A DNA stretch of 64,000 nt from positions 1-64,000 of the forward strand of contig CACHMJ010000001.1 of NCBI GenBank assembly GCA_902580895.1, given 5' to 3'. Source of the DNA: an uncultured Pelagibacteraceae bacterium. GTDB lineage: Bacteria; Pseudomonadota; Alphaproteobacteria; Pelagibacterales; Pelagibacteraceae. Numbering within the stretch: position 1 is the first letter of the stretch; each line of letters starts with the position of its first letter. Shown one piece after another: positions 48,530 to 57,981 of the stretch. The position numbers and the translations under genes are program-made. The notes under the pieces are model-generated. The model had not been told where the DNA came from, ran no database searches, and saw only the letters and a program-made list of their open reading frames with translations.

Positions 48530-50155
48530 ATGCTGTTAGATGGATTTTTTGAAACTTTAAATGATTTTAAAGAAATAATAAAAAAAAAATTCAGAGCTAT
48601 TTATCAAAATTCAAGTTTATACGAAAAAAAGATTTCTAAAACTTTTGATAATGAATTCATATACAAACCAAGTCCTCACTTACTTTCATCGATAATCAAA
48701 TACCAAAATAAGAAATATAAGATTGAAGATTTTGAACTAGAGACGGTTTGGAATACACAAATGAAACCAAAAGATTTTGAAAAATTAAATAATTTTTTTT
48801 GGTTTTTTAGTCTTGATTTAAAATCTTCAAAAAAATCAGTTCAAGAAGTTATCTTAAATTGGATTAATAAAAACAATAAATTTAAAAAAAAGAGTTGGGA
48901 ATTTAATATTACTGCAAAAAGAATAATTTCGTGGTTATCTAACCACCAACTTTCTTATAACGAAAGTGATAAAGAATATAGATCAATTTTTGATCACATG
49001 ATTCAAAAACAAACAAATCATTTATTAAATGAAATAAAAAACTCTAAAGATTTAGAAAACAAAATAATTGGTTGCTCTGCAATAATTTTAACTGGATTAT
49101 GTTATAAAATTGAGAAAAACTATTTAAATATAGGTTTAAGTTTTCTAAAAAAAATTACTAAGTCCTCAATAGATAACCAAGGTTTTACTAACTCACGGAA
49201 TATAAAACAGTTAATATTTTTTTTAAAATATTTCATAATTATTAGAGAATGGTTTAAAGAGTCACAAGTTGAAGTTCCAGATCATATAGACGAAAATATT
49301 TATTATTTTGGACAAAGTTATGCTTTGATAAGACAAAACCTGGACGTAGATCTTTTATTTAATGGTAATAATAAGTCTAATACTCATGATTTCGATCATT
49401 ATTTAAGAAGACTTGGTTATAAATTTAAAAATGAAAATAAAGAGTGTGGTGGTTACATAATTTTAAAGAATAAAAAAATTTGTCTAGCAATGGATGCGGG
49501 ATCTTCACCAAATCCTAAGTATACTCAGGATTACCAGTCGGGCACTCTTTCATTTGAAATAATTTCAAACGGAAAGAAACTTATTACAAATTGTGGTTAT
49601 TATAAAAAAAATAATCAAAAACTTAATGAGATATCAAAATCTTCAGCTGCGCACAGCACATTAACTATTGATGACTACTCCTCATGTAAATTTACAAAGA
49701 GAAAAGATAAATTAATTTTAAAAACAGGTTTAAAAGTTGGTCAAAAAAATTCTATATTTGAGAGTAATTATTGGAAAATCAATGCTGCTCATGATGGATA
49801 TTTTAAAAAATTTAAATCAATTCACGAGAGAAATATTGAATTTTTTCCTGAGCAAATGAAATTTATTGGAAATGATAAGGTTATTACAAAAAAAAATAAT
49901 TTTAATTTCAAGTTTGACATTCGATTTCATTTAGAACCAAATATTAAATTAATGAAGACCCAAGATAATAAATCTATATTAATAGAATTAGAGGATGAGG
50001 GTTGGAAATTTACTTGTGATAATTATGAAATTAATATTGATAATGGATTATACTTCGGTAATAAAAATACATATATTGAGAACCAAAATATTTTTATATC
50101 TGGCATATTGAGTAATAATGAAGAGAACATTAAATGGGAAATTAAAAAGATATAA
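48530..50155 (+). CDS. Heparinase II/III-family polysaccharide lyase-like protein
   Basis: 541 residues without an obvious signal peptide. The N-terminal half is alpha-helical (alpha/alpha toroid-like, about 80-300). The C-terminal half is beta-rich and carries the family signature near 360-385: KSSAAHSTLTIDDYSSC, in which SxAHNTL and the following Asp are characteristic, and TNCGYYKKNNQ. Heparinase II/III proteins cut uronate-containing polysaccharides; in alphaproteobacteria this gene, next to rpe and purH, is a conserved cytoplasmic or envelope protein of unproven substrate. It starts 1 base after rpe and shares its stop with the purH start region. Confidence 0.85.
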   Translation: MLLDGFFETLNDFKEIIKKKFRAIYQNSSLYEKKISKTFDNEFIYKPSPHLLSSIIKYQNKKYKIEDFELETVWNTQMKPKDFEKLNNFFWFFSLDLKSSKKSVQEVILNWINKNNKFKKKSWEFNITAKRIISWLSNHQLSYNESDKEYRSIFDHMIQKQTNHLLNEIKNSKDLENKIIGCSAIILTGLCYKIEKNYLNIGLSFLKKITKSSIDNQGFTNSRNIKQLIFFLKYFIIIREWFKESQVEVPDHIDENIYYFGQSYALIRQNLDVDLLFNGNNKSNTHDFDHYLRRLGYKFKNENKECGGYIILKNKKICLAMDAGSSPNPKYTQDYQSGTLSFEIISNGKKLITNCGYYKKNNQKLNEISKSSAAHSTLTIDDYSSCKFTKRKDKLILKTGLKVGQKNSIFESNYWKINAAHDGYFKKFKSIHERNIEFFPEQMKFIGNDKVITKKNNFNFKFDIRFHLEPNIKLMKTQDNKSILIELEDEGWKFTCDNYEINIDNGLYFGNKNTYIENQNIFISGILSNNEENIKWEIKKI

Positions 50156-51690
50156 TGAGAAAAATTAGATCAGCTTTAATATCATTGTCTGATAAGTCCA
50201 ATCTTAAGCCTTTATTACAAGAATTAAGGAGAAATAATATCAAAATAATTAGTTCTGGTGGAACATTTAGAGTAATTAAGAAACTTAAATTCAAATGCTT
50301 AGATGTTTCAGATTTTACAGGATTTAAGGAAATACTCAGCGGGAGAGTCAAAACCTTACACCCGAAAATACATGCTGGAATTTTAAACAAAAGAAATAAT
50401 AAATCTCACTCTAATGATATTAAAAAAAATAATTTTGAGAATATTGATTTAATAATAGTGAATTTCTATCCATTTGAAAATACGATCGAGCAAACAAAAA
50501 ATCATTCAAAAATAATAGAAAAAATTGATGTTGGTGGACCAGCTATGGTCAGAGCTGCTGCAAAAAACTATAATGATGTGACTGTAATAACATCTGTTGA
50601 ACATTATTCAGAACTTATTAATGAATTAAAAAAAAATAAAGGTAGCACTTCTCTTAAATTTAGAGAAAAAATGTCTAGATTAGCATTCAGTGAGACCGCC
50701 TATTACGATGCAGTAATTTCAAACTATTTTAATAAATTTTGTAATATCGATTTCCCTAAAAGAAAAATTCACTACACTAATTTAGTAGAAAATCTTAGGT
50801 ATGGAGAAAATCCTCATCAAGTGGCTGCTTTTTATTCTCAAAATTTAGAAAATAGATTGAACCAAATGCATGGAAAAACTTTGAGTTATAATAATTACAG
50901 CGATATTTTTGCTGCACTAACTATTTCAAAATCACTACCAAAAAATACTGGCACTGTTATTATTAAACATGGTAATCCTTGTGGTGTATCAGCTCTAAAA
51001 AATAATTTAGATAGTTGTAAAGCTGCACTAAAATCTGATCCAATTAGCGCGTTTGGTGGTATAGTTTCTTGTAATTATAAACTTGATCATAAAGTCGCAT
51101 TCACGCTAAATAAAATTTTCCTTGAGGTAATCATAGCTAATGGTTTTGATAAAAAAGCCCTTAAAATACTTGAATCAAAAAAAAATCTCAGGCTGATAGA
51201 CTCATCAAATATTTCTTTTAATGAGGCTTGGAAATTTAACTCTCTTGATAATTTCACACTTTTACAATCTGAAGATAAAAAGATTTTTTCAAATAAAGAT
51301 TTTAGAATTGTATCAAAAAAAAAACCTAGTAGATCGCAACTTGAAAATTTGATATTTGCATTTAATGTTTGTCGTTACACGAAATCAAATGCTATTATTC
51401 TTGCAAATAACAAATCAACAATTGGCATTGGGTCTGGACAGCCTAGTAGATTGGATAGCTGTGAGATTGCAATAAATAAAATGAACAAATTTTCAAAACC
51501 CAATAATGACATCGTTGCAGCATCAGATGCTTTTTTTCCATTTGTAGATGGGATAGAAAAATTAATTCAATCAGGAATAAGTGCAATAATTCAACCCGCT
51601 GGATCAATTAAAGATAAGGAAATAATAAAATTTGCGAACGAAACAAATACTGTTTTAGTTTTTTCAAAAACACGACATTTTAGACATTAA
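50155..51690 (+). CDS. purH: Bifunctional AICAR transformylase / IMP cyclohydrolase
   Basis: 511 residues catalysing the last two steps of IMP synthesis. N-terminal MGS-like cyclohydrolase: SLSDKSNLKPLLQELR, SSGGTFRVIKKL, EILSGRVKTLHPKIHAGIL and LIIVNFYPFENTI. C-terminal transformylase: LRYGENPHQVAAFY near 222, KHGNPCGVSALK near 277 with catalytic His, SAFGGIVSCN near 305 and ASDAFFPFVDGIEKLIQSGI near 461. The AICAR formyl donor is 10-formyl-THF made by FolD. It ends convergent with phhB, overlapping by 11 bases. Confidence 0.97.
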   Translation: MRKIRSALISLSDKSNLKPLLQELRRNNIKIISSGGTFRVIKKLKFKCLDVSDFTGFKEILSGRVKTLHPKIHAGILNKRNNKSHSNDIKKNNFENIDLIIVNFYPFENTIEQTKNHSKIIEKIDVGGPAMVRAAAKNYNDVTVITSVEHYSELINELKKNKGSTSLKFREKMSRLAFSETAYYDAVISNYFNKFCNIDFPKRKIHYTNLVENLRYGENPHQVAAFYSQNLENRLNQMHGKTLSYNNYSDIFAALTISKSLPKNTGTVIIKHGNPCGVSALKNNLDSCKAALKSDPISAFGGIVSCNYKLDHKVAFTLNKIFLEVIIANGFDKKALKILESKKNLRLIDSSNISFNEAWKFNSLDNFTLLQSEDKKIFSNKDFRIVSKKKPSRSQLENLIFAFNVCRYTKSNAIILANNKSTIGIGSGQPSRLDSCEIAINKMNKFSKPNNDIVAASDAFFPFVDGIEKLIQSGISAIIQPAGSIKDKEIIKFANETNTVLVFSKTRHFRH

Positions 51691-52024
51691 TTATCTGATC
51701 GATTTTAGCCGCTAATATAAAATCATTTTCAGATAAACCTTCTATTGCATGTGTAGTGATGTTAATTTTAGCATATCCCCATCCAAACATAATATCTGGA
51801 TGATGACCCTCATCCTCTGAGACTTTTCCTACCTCATTGACAAATTTCTGACTTTCTAAAAAATTTTTAAATTCAAATTTTTTTTCTAAGAGATAATTTT
51901 TTTTATCATCTTGAATAATATTCCAACCATCAACCTTTTTTTGATATTTATGAATTTCAGAGATATCAAAGGCTTTCACACCACCTTCGCAAGGAACACA
52001 TTTTTTTTCTAACAGATCACTCAT
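51680..52024 (-). CDS. phhB: Pterin-4a-carbinolamine dehydratase
   Basis: 114 residues. The core contains GWNIIQDDKKNYLLEKKFEFKNFLESQKFVNEVGKVSEDEGHHPDIMFGW-type elements, of which EDEGHHPDIMFGWGY near 73 with the His-His-Pro signature and TTHAIEGLSENDFILAAKID near 92 are decisive. The enzyme dehydrates 4a-carbinolamine pterin, usually with phenylalanine hydroxylase, which is not in this window; some homologues instead serve as recycling or regulatory proteins. It overlaps purH by 11 bases (convergent) and lies directly upstream of tRNA-Gly on the same strand. Confidence 0.93.
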   Translation of the reverse strand: MSDLLEKKCVPCEGGVKAFDISEIHKYQKKVDGWNIIQDDKKNYLLEKKFEFKNFLESQKFVNEVGKVSEDEGHHPDIMFGWGYAKINITTHAIEGLSENDFILAAKIDQIINV

Positions 52025-52031
52025 AATTTAA

Positions 52032-52106
52032 TGGAGCGGGCAAAGGGGGTCGAACCCTCGACCTTCTCGTTGGCAACGAGACGCTCTACCACTGAGCTAT
52101 GCCCGC
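52032..52106 (-). tRNA. tRNA-Gly (anticodon GCC)
   Basis: 75-nt cloverleaf on the minus strand. The acceptor stem GCGGGCA pairs with TGCCCGC, the D arm is GCTC/GAGC, the anticodon arm CTCG/CGAG carries TTGCCAA with GCC at 52072-52074, and the T arm is GAGGG/CCCTT-type with TTCGACC. The 3' CCA is encoded (52032-52034). GCC decodes GGC and GGT. It is flanked by phhB and a sulfotransferase gene. Confidence 0.97.
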
Positions 52107-52154
52107 TTAGCAATTTAATATAATAAAAGTAAATTACTATTTCAAGAAATTAAG

Positions 52155-53006
52155 TTATTTATAACCTAATTCATTTAAATTATTTTCAAAAATATTATTT
52201 AATTTTTCAACAAACTCTTTATCAAAGTTTTTTTGCCAATTATTCTTTGGTCCTAAATGGAAAAAAGGTATCTTTTTTTTTTCTCCTCGTGAGATAATAG
52301 ACTCACCAAATCCATTTTTTTCTTCAATTTTTTTTAAATTTTCAAAAGAAGTGGTTCTAACAGCGTTTTTAGCTTTTTCCCTATTAAATCCATTTTTATT
52401 ATTTGTCAGTTTATCTATAAATTCTATTATCTCTTTAAATACAGAGAAAGTTTCCGATAATAAATCCTCATATTTTAAAAATTTTATTGGTAATAAATTG
52501 TTGTTTTTCCATGATTGATAATTTAATTCCCAAGAACTAATAAATTGATAATCGCTAAAATCTTTTTTCTTTTTAAAATCATAAATAAAGTTTTTTTTAT
52601 TTTGCATAACATCCAAAGCTTTATTATGATCAATTTGAAAATGTCTAGACATAGAGTCTAAAACATTTCTAGGATCTCTTACAATATAAACTGCCCCGAG
52701 TGAATTAGCTTGATTTGTAAAATCATTTTTTCCCAATTTTACTAAAGCATTATGTGTCTTGAAAAATTTTATCGTTCGTTCTTCATTAATTTTTTCTTGA
52801 GCTAAGACCCAAAATCTTGAAGTGTCTCCTGGTATTGCTAAATCATAATCAAAACTCTCTAAATATTTTTTTACGGGAAACTGTTGAACATTCTTTAAAT
52901 GATTATCACCAAGAAAAATGCCATCTTTTGTATAATAATAAGCACTTATCAACGATCTTAACCATGTGTTCCCATTTTTAGGATAGGAAGCGAGCCAAAT
53001 TATCAT
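52155..53006 (-). CDS. Sulfotransferase family protein
   Basis: 283 residues. The PAPS 5'-phosphosulfate-binding loop is ASYPKNGNTWLRSLISA near 6-22, and the 3'-phosphate segment is YIVRDPRNVLDSMSRHF near 106-122 (RDPRxxxxS). KFFKTHNALVKL near 80 and FLKYEDLLSE near 175 are further family features. It transfers sulfate from PAPS to a hydroxyl or amine of an unknown acceptor, such as a polysaccharide or lipid. It sits next to tRNA-Gly on the same strand, a place where accessory genes often insert, and is not part of an evident operon. Confidence 0.88.
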   Translation of the reverse strand: MIIWLASYPKNGNTWLRSLISAYYYTKDGIFLGDNHLKNVQQFPVKKYLESFDYDLAIPGDTSRFWVLAQEKINEERTIKFFKTHNALVKLGKNDFTNQANSLGAVYIVRDPRNVLDSMSRHFQIDHNKALDVMQNKKNFIYDFKKKKDFSDYQFISSWELNYQSWKNNNLLPIKFLKYEDLLSETFSVFKEIIEFIDKLTNNKNGFNREKAKNAVRTTSFENLKKIEEKNGFGESIISRGEKKKIPFFHLGPKNNWQKNFDKEFVEKLNNIFENNLNELGYK

Positions 53007-53056
53007 ATTTTTATCTTTAAATTATTTTTATATTATTAATATATATTTGATAAATT

Positions 53057-53698
53057 ATGAAACTTCCAAAAACTATACCTGTTTTTCCACTCAGTAATTT
53101 TATAATTTTTCCTAAAACTACAGTGCCCTTAAACATTTTTGAGCCAAGATATATAGATATGGTCAATGATAGTGTGAAAGCAGATAAGTTTATAGGAATG
53201 GTTCAACCAAAAATCGCAAAAAATTTTGATAATAATAAATTACCTTCACTTCATAAAGTTGGTTGTTTAGGTAAAATTACAAGCTTCAGAGAAGCCGATG
53301 ATGGAAGATATTTAATTGACTTAAAGGGTGTAATTAGATTTGAAATCAAAAAAGAAATAGATTCAAATAAAAAGTACAGAGAATTTGAGATAAATTTTGA
53401 GAATTTTTTAGATGATTTAGAAGAAAAAAAAGAAAGCTTAAAATTTTCTGATTTAGAACTTATTTTTAAAGATTTAAAAACCTTGTTTGAAAAAAGAGGA
53501 TTTATTATTAATTGGAAAGCTCTAGAAAAACAAAGTTTAGACGAAACAATAAATGCTCTAGCAATGACATCACCATTTAGTTTAGAGGAAAAACAAGTTT
53601 TATTAGAAGCTAAAAACTTGGAAACTAGAAAAACAAAAATTTCTGAAATTTTAAATACTTATACTTACGATCAATTTGATAATACCACTCTTCAATAA
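53057..53698 (+). CDS. LON substrate-binding domain protein
   Basis: 213 residues that match only the N-terminal (LON/ASB) domain of Lon protease: FPLSNFIIFPKTTVPLNIFEPRYIDMVND near 12-40, MVQPKIAKN near 52, LHKVGCLGKITSFREADDGRYLIDLKGVIRFEI near 72-104, then a helical C-terminal part near 130-205. No AAA or protease domain follows. Stand-alone LON-domain proteins may select substrates or act as adaptors; function is unproven. It is alone on the plus strand and convergent with the ubiH-like gene, 1 base apart. Confidence 0.88.
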   Translation: MKLPKTIPVFPLSNFIIFPKTTVPLNIFEPRYIDMVNDSVKADKFIGMVQPKIAKNFDNNKLPSLHKVGCLGKITSFREADDGRYLIDLKGVIRFEIKKEIDSNKKYREFEINFENFLDDLEEKKESLKFSDLELIFKDLKTLFEKRGFIINWKALEKQSLDETINALAMTSPFSLEEKQVLLEAKNLETRKTKISEILNTYTYDQFDNTTLQ

Positions 53699-53699
53699 A

Positions 53700-54782
53700 T
53701 TAATTTTGTAAACCCATATCAGCGACATTTTTAAAATATCTATTTAATATTTTATTCCGTCCAATTAATCTAGCTGTTGTATCAATTAAATCATTTCCAA
53801 TCTTATTTTCATAATTAAAATATTCATAGATTAAATTAATTCCTTCTGAAAAAACAAAATTTTTACTTTTTACATTATTCTGAAATTCAACACATACGCT
53901 TTGATCTATGGGTAAACCAAGTTTTATTTTGTAATCAATAATTTTTAAAAATTCTCTTATATCTCTAATTGACATATTAAAACCCTGACCGGCTAAAGGA
54001 TGAAGTTTATGCAACAAATCACCAAAAGCTAAAATATTATCTTTATAATATTCCCTTAAATTTATTGATTTTAACTCAAATTTTGAAATCTTATTAATTT
54101 TCTTTATTTCATATTTGGGATTAAACTTATTAATAATTTTGTTAATCTCTAATTCAGTTTTATTTCTTTTCATTCTTGCAGAATAAACGATCGAAGTTTT
54201 ATCTTTTGACATTGGCAAAAATGCTATCGGGCCATCTTTTGTAAAAATCTGTGTTGCTTCATTATTAAATGATAATTTTTTATGATCTATAATTGTTGTA
54301 AATGCAATGCTATTGTATTTCTTTTCAAACTTTTTTGAAAAAAATTTTTTTGTTATCTCGTTTCCAATATCACAATTAATTATCAAATCATAATTTAAAT
54401 TATCAGATTTTCTATATCCTATATATTTTTTGAATTTGAAAAAATTATTCTTTTTAAGTTCGATAATAAGTTGATTAAATATCTTTTGATTCTGCAAGAT
54501 TGAAAAAAGATTATCCTTTCGATCCTCAAATTTTAAAATTTCTTTGTTATTAGAGTTTTCTGTAAAAATTTTTATTTTTTTGACTGGCCACAACATTTTT
54601 TTAATATTTGATATTTCATTATTAAAATAATCAATATTTGATTTTGAAATTCCGATTGTACGAGTAGTATCTATTTTGGCGTTTTTTTTCTTGTAAAATA
54701 AATCAACAAATATCTCTTTTTTAACTAAGGCTTTTGCTAAAGCTAAGCTTGTAAGATTATCTCCTAATATACATACTTTCAT
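53700..54782 (-). CDS. UbiH/COQ6-family FAD-dependent monooxygenase, divergent
   Basis: 360 residues from the internal ATG giving MKVCILGDNLTSLALAKALVKK; upstream in-frame codons extend into the ftsK promoter region. The family signature near residue 255-280 is present: LAFGDLLHKLHPLAGQGFNMSIRDI (GDAAHxxxPxxGQGxNxGxxD type). The Rossmann GxGxxG is degenerate (GDNLTS), with the second and third glycines lost. The middle is also short of the usual GADG motif. It is probably a ubiquinone ring hydroxylase such as UbiH, UbiF or UbiM, but which step is uncertain. It is divergent from ftsK by 30 bases. Confidence 0.83.
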   Translation of the reverse strand: MKVCILGDNLTSLALAKALVKKEIFVDLFYKKKNAKIDTTRTIGISKSNIDYFNNEISNIKKMLWPVKKIKIFTENSNNKEILKFEDRKDNLFSILQNQKIFNQLIIELKKNNFFKFKKYIGYRKSDNLNYDLIINCDIGNEITKKFFSKKFEKKYNSIAFTTIIDHKKLSFNNEATQIFTKDGPIAFLPMSKDKTSIVYSARMKRNKTELEINKIINKFNPKYEIKKINKISKFELKSINLREYYKDNILAFGDLLHKLHPLAGQGFNMSIRDIREFLKIIDYKIKLGLPIDQSVCVEFQNNVKSKNFVFSEGINLIYEYFNYENKIGNDLIDTTARLIGRNKILNRYFKNVADMGLQN

Positions 54783-54812
54783 AATAAATTTAATTTTAAC
54801 AAGAAAAATTAG

Positions 54813-56933
54813 ATGATACAAAGTGATAAATTTGATTCACTTAATATGAACATAAAAAAAATTGTTAATATAACTCTTCTTTTTATTGCTAAAAGGTTAA
54901 CTGAAATATTTGGTTTACTAATATTATCTGCAGGTATCTTCTTGTTTGTCTCATTAATTTCATATTCTCCAGAGGATCCAAATTTTATATTCCCTGAGAA
55001 TACAGAAATCAAAAATCTTTTGGGGTTTAGGGGAAGTTATATTTCTGATATTTTTTTTCAATCAATCGGTTTAGTCTCATATTTAGTCTCACTAACTCTA
55101 GTTTTTACTGGAATAAACATCATTTTAAAAAAAGATTTATTTTTAATTATTGAAAATATTTTTTATTCAATTTTATATTCAATTTTTGGATCACTATTTT
55201 TAAACCATTTTTATAATACTGCTTTTGCCCTTTTTATTAATGGTAACGGAGGATTTATAGGAAACTATTTAAATGAAAATTTTTTTAAAAATTTAATAAA
55301 TTTGAATGAAAATATATCCTATTATTTTTTAATCATCTTAATAATCACACTTTTTTTGCTTAGTGTAAATTTTAGTCTTAATAAATTTTTGAATTTTCTT
55401 AAAAAAATTTATTTTCTCAACCCTAAAAATAATAAAAATTATACAGACAAGAGTGAGGTTATTAATGAATATATTCCACAAGAAGAAATTAAAAATTTAA
55501 TCCAGGAAGATTTACCTTTCATAAAAGCTGATGAAATAAAAAAAACTGAAATACAAAAATTTAAATTACCTAGCCTAGATTTACTTAAAATGCCGTCTAA
55601 AAAGGAGAGAGAGAATTCTGAAAAAAACCAATCTAGTGATCCTGAATTTTTAGAAAAAATATTGTTAGATTTTGGTGTTAATGGAAAAATCAAAAAAATA
55701 AGTCACGGACCAGTCGTTACATTAAATGAATTTGAACCTGCTGCAGGTGTAAAGGTTTCGAAGATTATAAACCTATCAGATGATATCGCTAGAAATACTA
55801 GTTCTGAGTCAGCTAGAATTTCAACCATTCCAGGAAGTAACACTGTTGGAATTGAATTGCCTAATTCATCAAGAGAAAATGTCTACTTGAGTGAGATACT
55901 AAATAACTCCGACTTCAAGAAAAAAGAAATTAAATTACCGATCGCTTTAGGTAAAAGTATATCTGGAAACCCAATAGTTGGTGATTTATCTTCAATGCCT
56001 CATTTGTTAATAGCTGGAACAACTGGGTCTGGAAAATCGGTTTGCATTAACACAATAATATTATCACTGCTTTACCGTCACACTCCTGAGAAATGTAAAT
56101 TTATTTTAATTGATCCTAAAATGCTTGAACTATCTACATACGAGGGTGTGCCTCATCTTTTATGTCCAGTGATAACAGAGGCCAAAAAAGCAGCCTCAGT
56201 TTTAGGCTGGGTGGTTAAAGAGATGGAAAGTAGATACAGACTAATGACTAAGGAAGGAGTTAGAAATATAGATGGTTATAACTCAAAACATAAACTTCCA
56301 ATGCCTTATATAGTTGTAGTGGTTGATGAAATGTCAGATTTAATGTTAGTAGCAGGAAAAGAAATTGAAAACTATATTCAAAAATTATCTCAAATGGCAA
56401 GGGCAGCTGGAATACACATTATCATGGCTACTCAAAGACCGAGTGTAGACGTTATTACAGGAACAATTAAAGCAAACTTTCCTACACGAATATCTTTTCA
56501 AGTTACATCTAAAATAGATAGTAGAACCATATTAGGAGAACAAGGTGCTGAACAATTATTGGGTAAAGGTGATATGTTGTATATGTCATCTGCTAACAGA
56601 GTTATTAGAATACATGCACCATTCGTATCTGACAATGAAATTGAAAATATTAACAATTCTTTAAGATCCCAAGCAGAGCCAGATTATGTGGATGAAATTT
56701 TAAATTTTGCAGATGAAAAAGAAATGGGTGATGGGTCGAAAAATATGGGTGATAAAGACGAGCTTTACCAAACAGCAGTAGAGATAATAAAATCTGAAGG
56801 GAAAGCTTCAACTTCTTTTTTACAAAGAAAACTACAAATTGGATATAATCGAGCAGCAAGAATAATTGATATGATGGAAGACGAAGGAATTGTAAGTAAA
56901 GCCAATCATGTAGGAAAACGTGATGTTCTTTGA
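54813..56933 (+). CDS. ftsK: DNA translocase FtsK
   Basis: 706 residues. Four to five membrane helices occupy about 20-200, followed by a short linker (about 210-275) and the RecA-like motor: beta domain from about 280, Walker A LLIAGTTGSGKSVCIN near 396, the FILIDPKMLELSTYEGVPHLL near 430, Walker B PYIVVVVDEMSDLMLV near 505, and RAAGIHIIMATQRPSVDVITG near 532. The C-terminal gamma winged helix is visible as TSFLQRKLQIGYNRAARIIDMMEDEGIVS near 675. FtsK pumps chromosome ends toward dif at division. The long Pro/Gln linker of E. coli is absent. Its stop overlaps lolA by one base. Confidence 0.97.
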   Translation: MIQSDKFDSLNMNIKKIVNITLLFIAKRLTEIFGLLILSAGIFLFVSLISYSPEDPNFIFPENTEIKNLLGFRGSYISDIFFQSIGLVSYLVSLTLVFTGINIILKKDLFLIIENIFYSILYSIFGSLFLNHFYNTAFALFINGNGGFIGNYLNENFFKNLINLNENISYYFLIILIITLFLLSVNFSLNKFLNFLKKIYFLNPKNNKNYTDKSEVINEYIPQEEIKNLIQEDLPFIKADEIKKTEIQKFKLPSLDLLKMPSKKERENSEKNQSSDPEFLEKILLDFGVNGKIKKISHGPVVTLNEFEPAAGVKVSKIINLSDDIARNTSSESARISTIPGSNTVGIELPNSSRENVYLSEILNNSDFKKKEIKLPIALGKSISGNPIVGDLSSMPHLLIAGTTGSGKSVCINTIILSLLYRHTPEKCKFILIDPKMLELSTYEGVPHLLCPVITEAKKAASVLGWVVKEMESRYRLMTKEGVRNIDGYNSKHKLPMPYIVVVVDEMSDLMLVAGKEIENYIQKLSQMARAAGIHIIMATQRPSVDVITGTIKANFPTRISFQVTSKIDSRTILGEQGAEQLLGKGDMLYMSSANRVIRIHAPFVSDNEIENINNSLRSQAEPDYVDEILNFADEKEMGDGSKNMGDKDELYQTAVEIIKSEGKASTSFLQRKLQIGYNRAARIIDMMEDEGIVSKANHVGKRDVL

Positions 56934-57481
56934 TGATTAACAGATTGATTTTTTTGTTTCTTTTATTTTCAATTGTTGAGGCTTCGGCAAATGTTAAAGA
57001 AAAAATTATTCAAAATTTAGAAAATACAAATAACTTGACATTTAATTTTGAACAAAACGTTAATGGTAAAACAGAAAATGGTCATTGTGCTCTTTCGTAC
57101 CCCCAAAAAATATTTTGCAAATATAATTTAAAAAATAACAAAATTTTAGTTTCCAACGGAAAATCCATAGTCGTAAAAACTAATAATAGTTATTACCTAT
57201 ATCCTCTTAAAAGAACACCATTAAATCTTATATTAAGTAAAAAATTTTTAATTAATAAAATCAAAAATTTAAATGAAAGAGTTTTAGATAATAAATTTGT
57301 AAATTTTAAGTTTTTTGAGGAAGATTTTGAAGTGAATATTTTCTTTGATTATAACACTCTTGATTTAATTGGTTGGCAAACTACAGATATTTATCAAAAT
57401 CTTAGTATCACTTTTTTAGACTCAGTTAAAAAAAATCAAAAATTAAATAGTAATTTATTTGATTTACCTAGACAAAATTAA
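56933..57481 (+). CDS. lolA: Outer-membrane lipoprotein carrier LolA-like protein
   Basis: 182 residues from the ATG overlapping the ftsK stop (TGATG); a TTG just upstream is not used here. A signal peptide (about 1-18) is followed by a LolA fold: NNLTFNFEQNVNGKTENGHCALSYPQKIFCKYN covers the beginning (quoted here in parts: LTFNFEQNVNGK and GHCALSYPQK), then SNGKSIVVKTNNSYYLYPL near 76, and IGWQTTDIYQNLSITFLD near 146. LolA carries lipoproteins across the periplasm to LolB. The chain is short and divergent, but the ftsK-lolA order is conserved in alphaproteobacteria. Confidence 0.86.
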   Translation: MINRLIFLFLLFSIVEASANVKEKIIQNLENTNNLTFNFEQNVNGKTENGHCALSYPQKIFCKYNLKNNKILVSNGKSIVVKTNNSYYLYPLKRTPLNLILSKKFLINKIKNLNERVLDNKFVNFKFFEEDFEVNIFFDYNTLDLIGWQTTDIYQNLSITFLDSVKKNQKLNSNLFDLPRQN

Positions 57482-57981
57482 ATTGAAACAGAGTCCGTTT
57501 TATAAATTCTCATACCCCTTGAAATATAATTATTTAATGCATTTTTATGGTCTAAAGAGCAAGTGTGCACCCAAACTCTATTAGTATTTTCAGAAAAAGA
57601 ATTTTTTATAGCTGATGTTAAAAGGAAAGAGCCTAATTTTTTATTTTGATATTCTTTGAGTAAACCAAGATAAGCGATTTCTGTCTCTTTTTTTTCCTCA
57701 TGGAAAATAAGTTCAAAATATCCAGCCATATCGTTAGCTTTTTTAAGAATATAAGTTTTTACCTTTTGATCAGAAGTATATTCGATCCATTGTTTATCTG
57801 TCCAAACTAATCGATCCGTCCATCGATGTTCTTTACCGATACTTTTATAAAAAAACTTATTTATTTGAAAATCTGCTGGATCACTGAGATCAATTAGACA
57901 GTCATCTGGAGAAAATTTAGATTTTTTTAAGTCTTTAAGTGAATTGATTTCTAAATAATTTCTTTCAACTTTAGTGATCAC
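57478..57981 (-). CDS. GNAT family N-acetyltransferase
   Basis: 167 residues with the acetyl-CoA-binding stretch ETEIAYLGLLKEYQNKKLGSFLLTSAIKN near 92-120 (motif A, Q/RxxGxG/A type altered to QNKKLG) and NRVWVHTCSLDHKNALNNYISRGM near 128, typical of GNAT folds ending in a beta-strand. Substrate is unknown. Its start overlaps the HIT gene stop by four bases and its end overlaps lolA by four bases (convergent). It is the last gene of the his operon run. Confidence 0.85.
   Translation of the reverse strand: MITKVERNYLEINSLKDLKKSKFSPDDCLIDLSDPADFQINKFFYKSIGKEHRWTDRLVWTDKQWIEYTSDQKVKTYILKKANDMAGYFELIFHEEKKETEIAYLGLLKEYQNKKLGSFLLTSAIKNSFSENTNRVWVHTCSLDHKNALNNYISRGMRIYKTDSVSI

Noticed and set aside
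55439..55693. Minus-strand ORF inside ftsK
   Set aside because: Shadow frame of the ftsK linker and beta domain; no ribosome site or family match.
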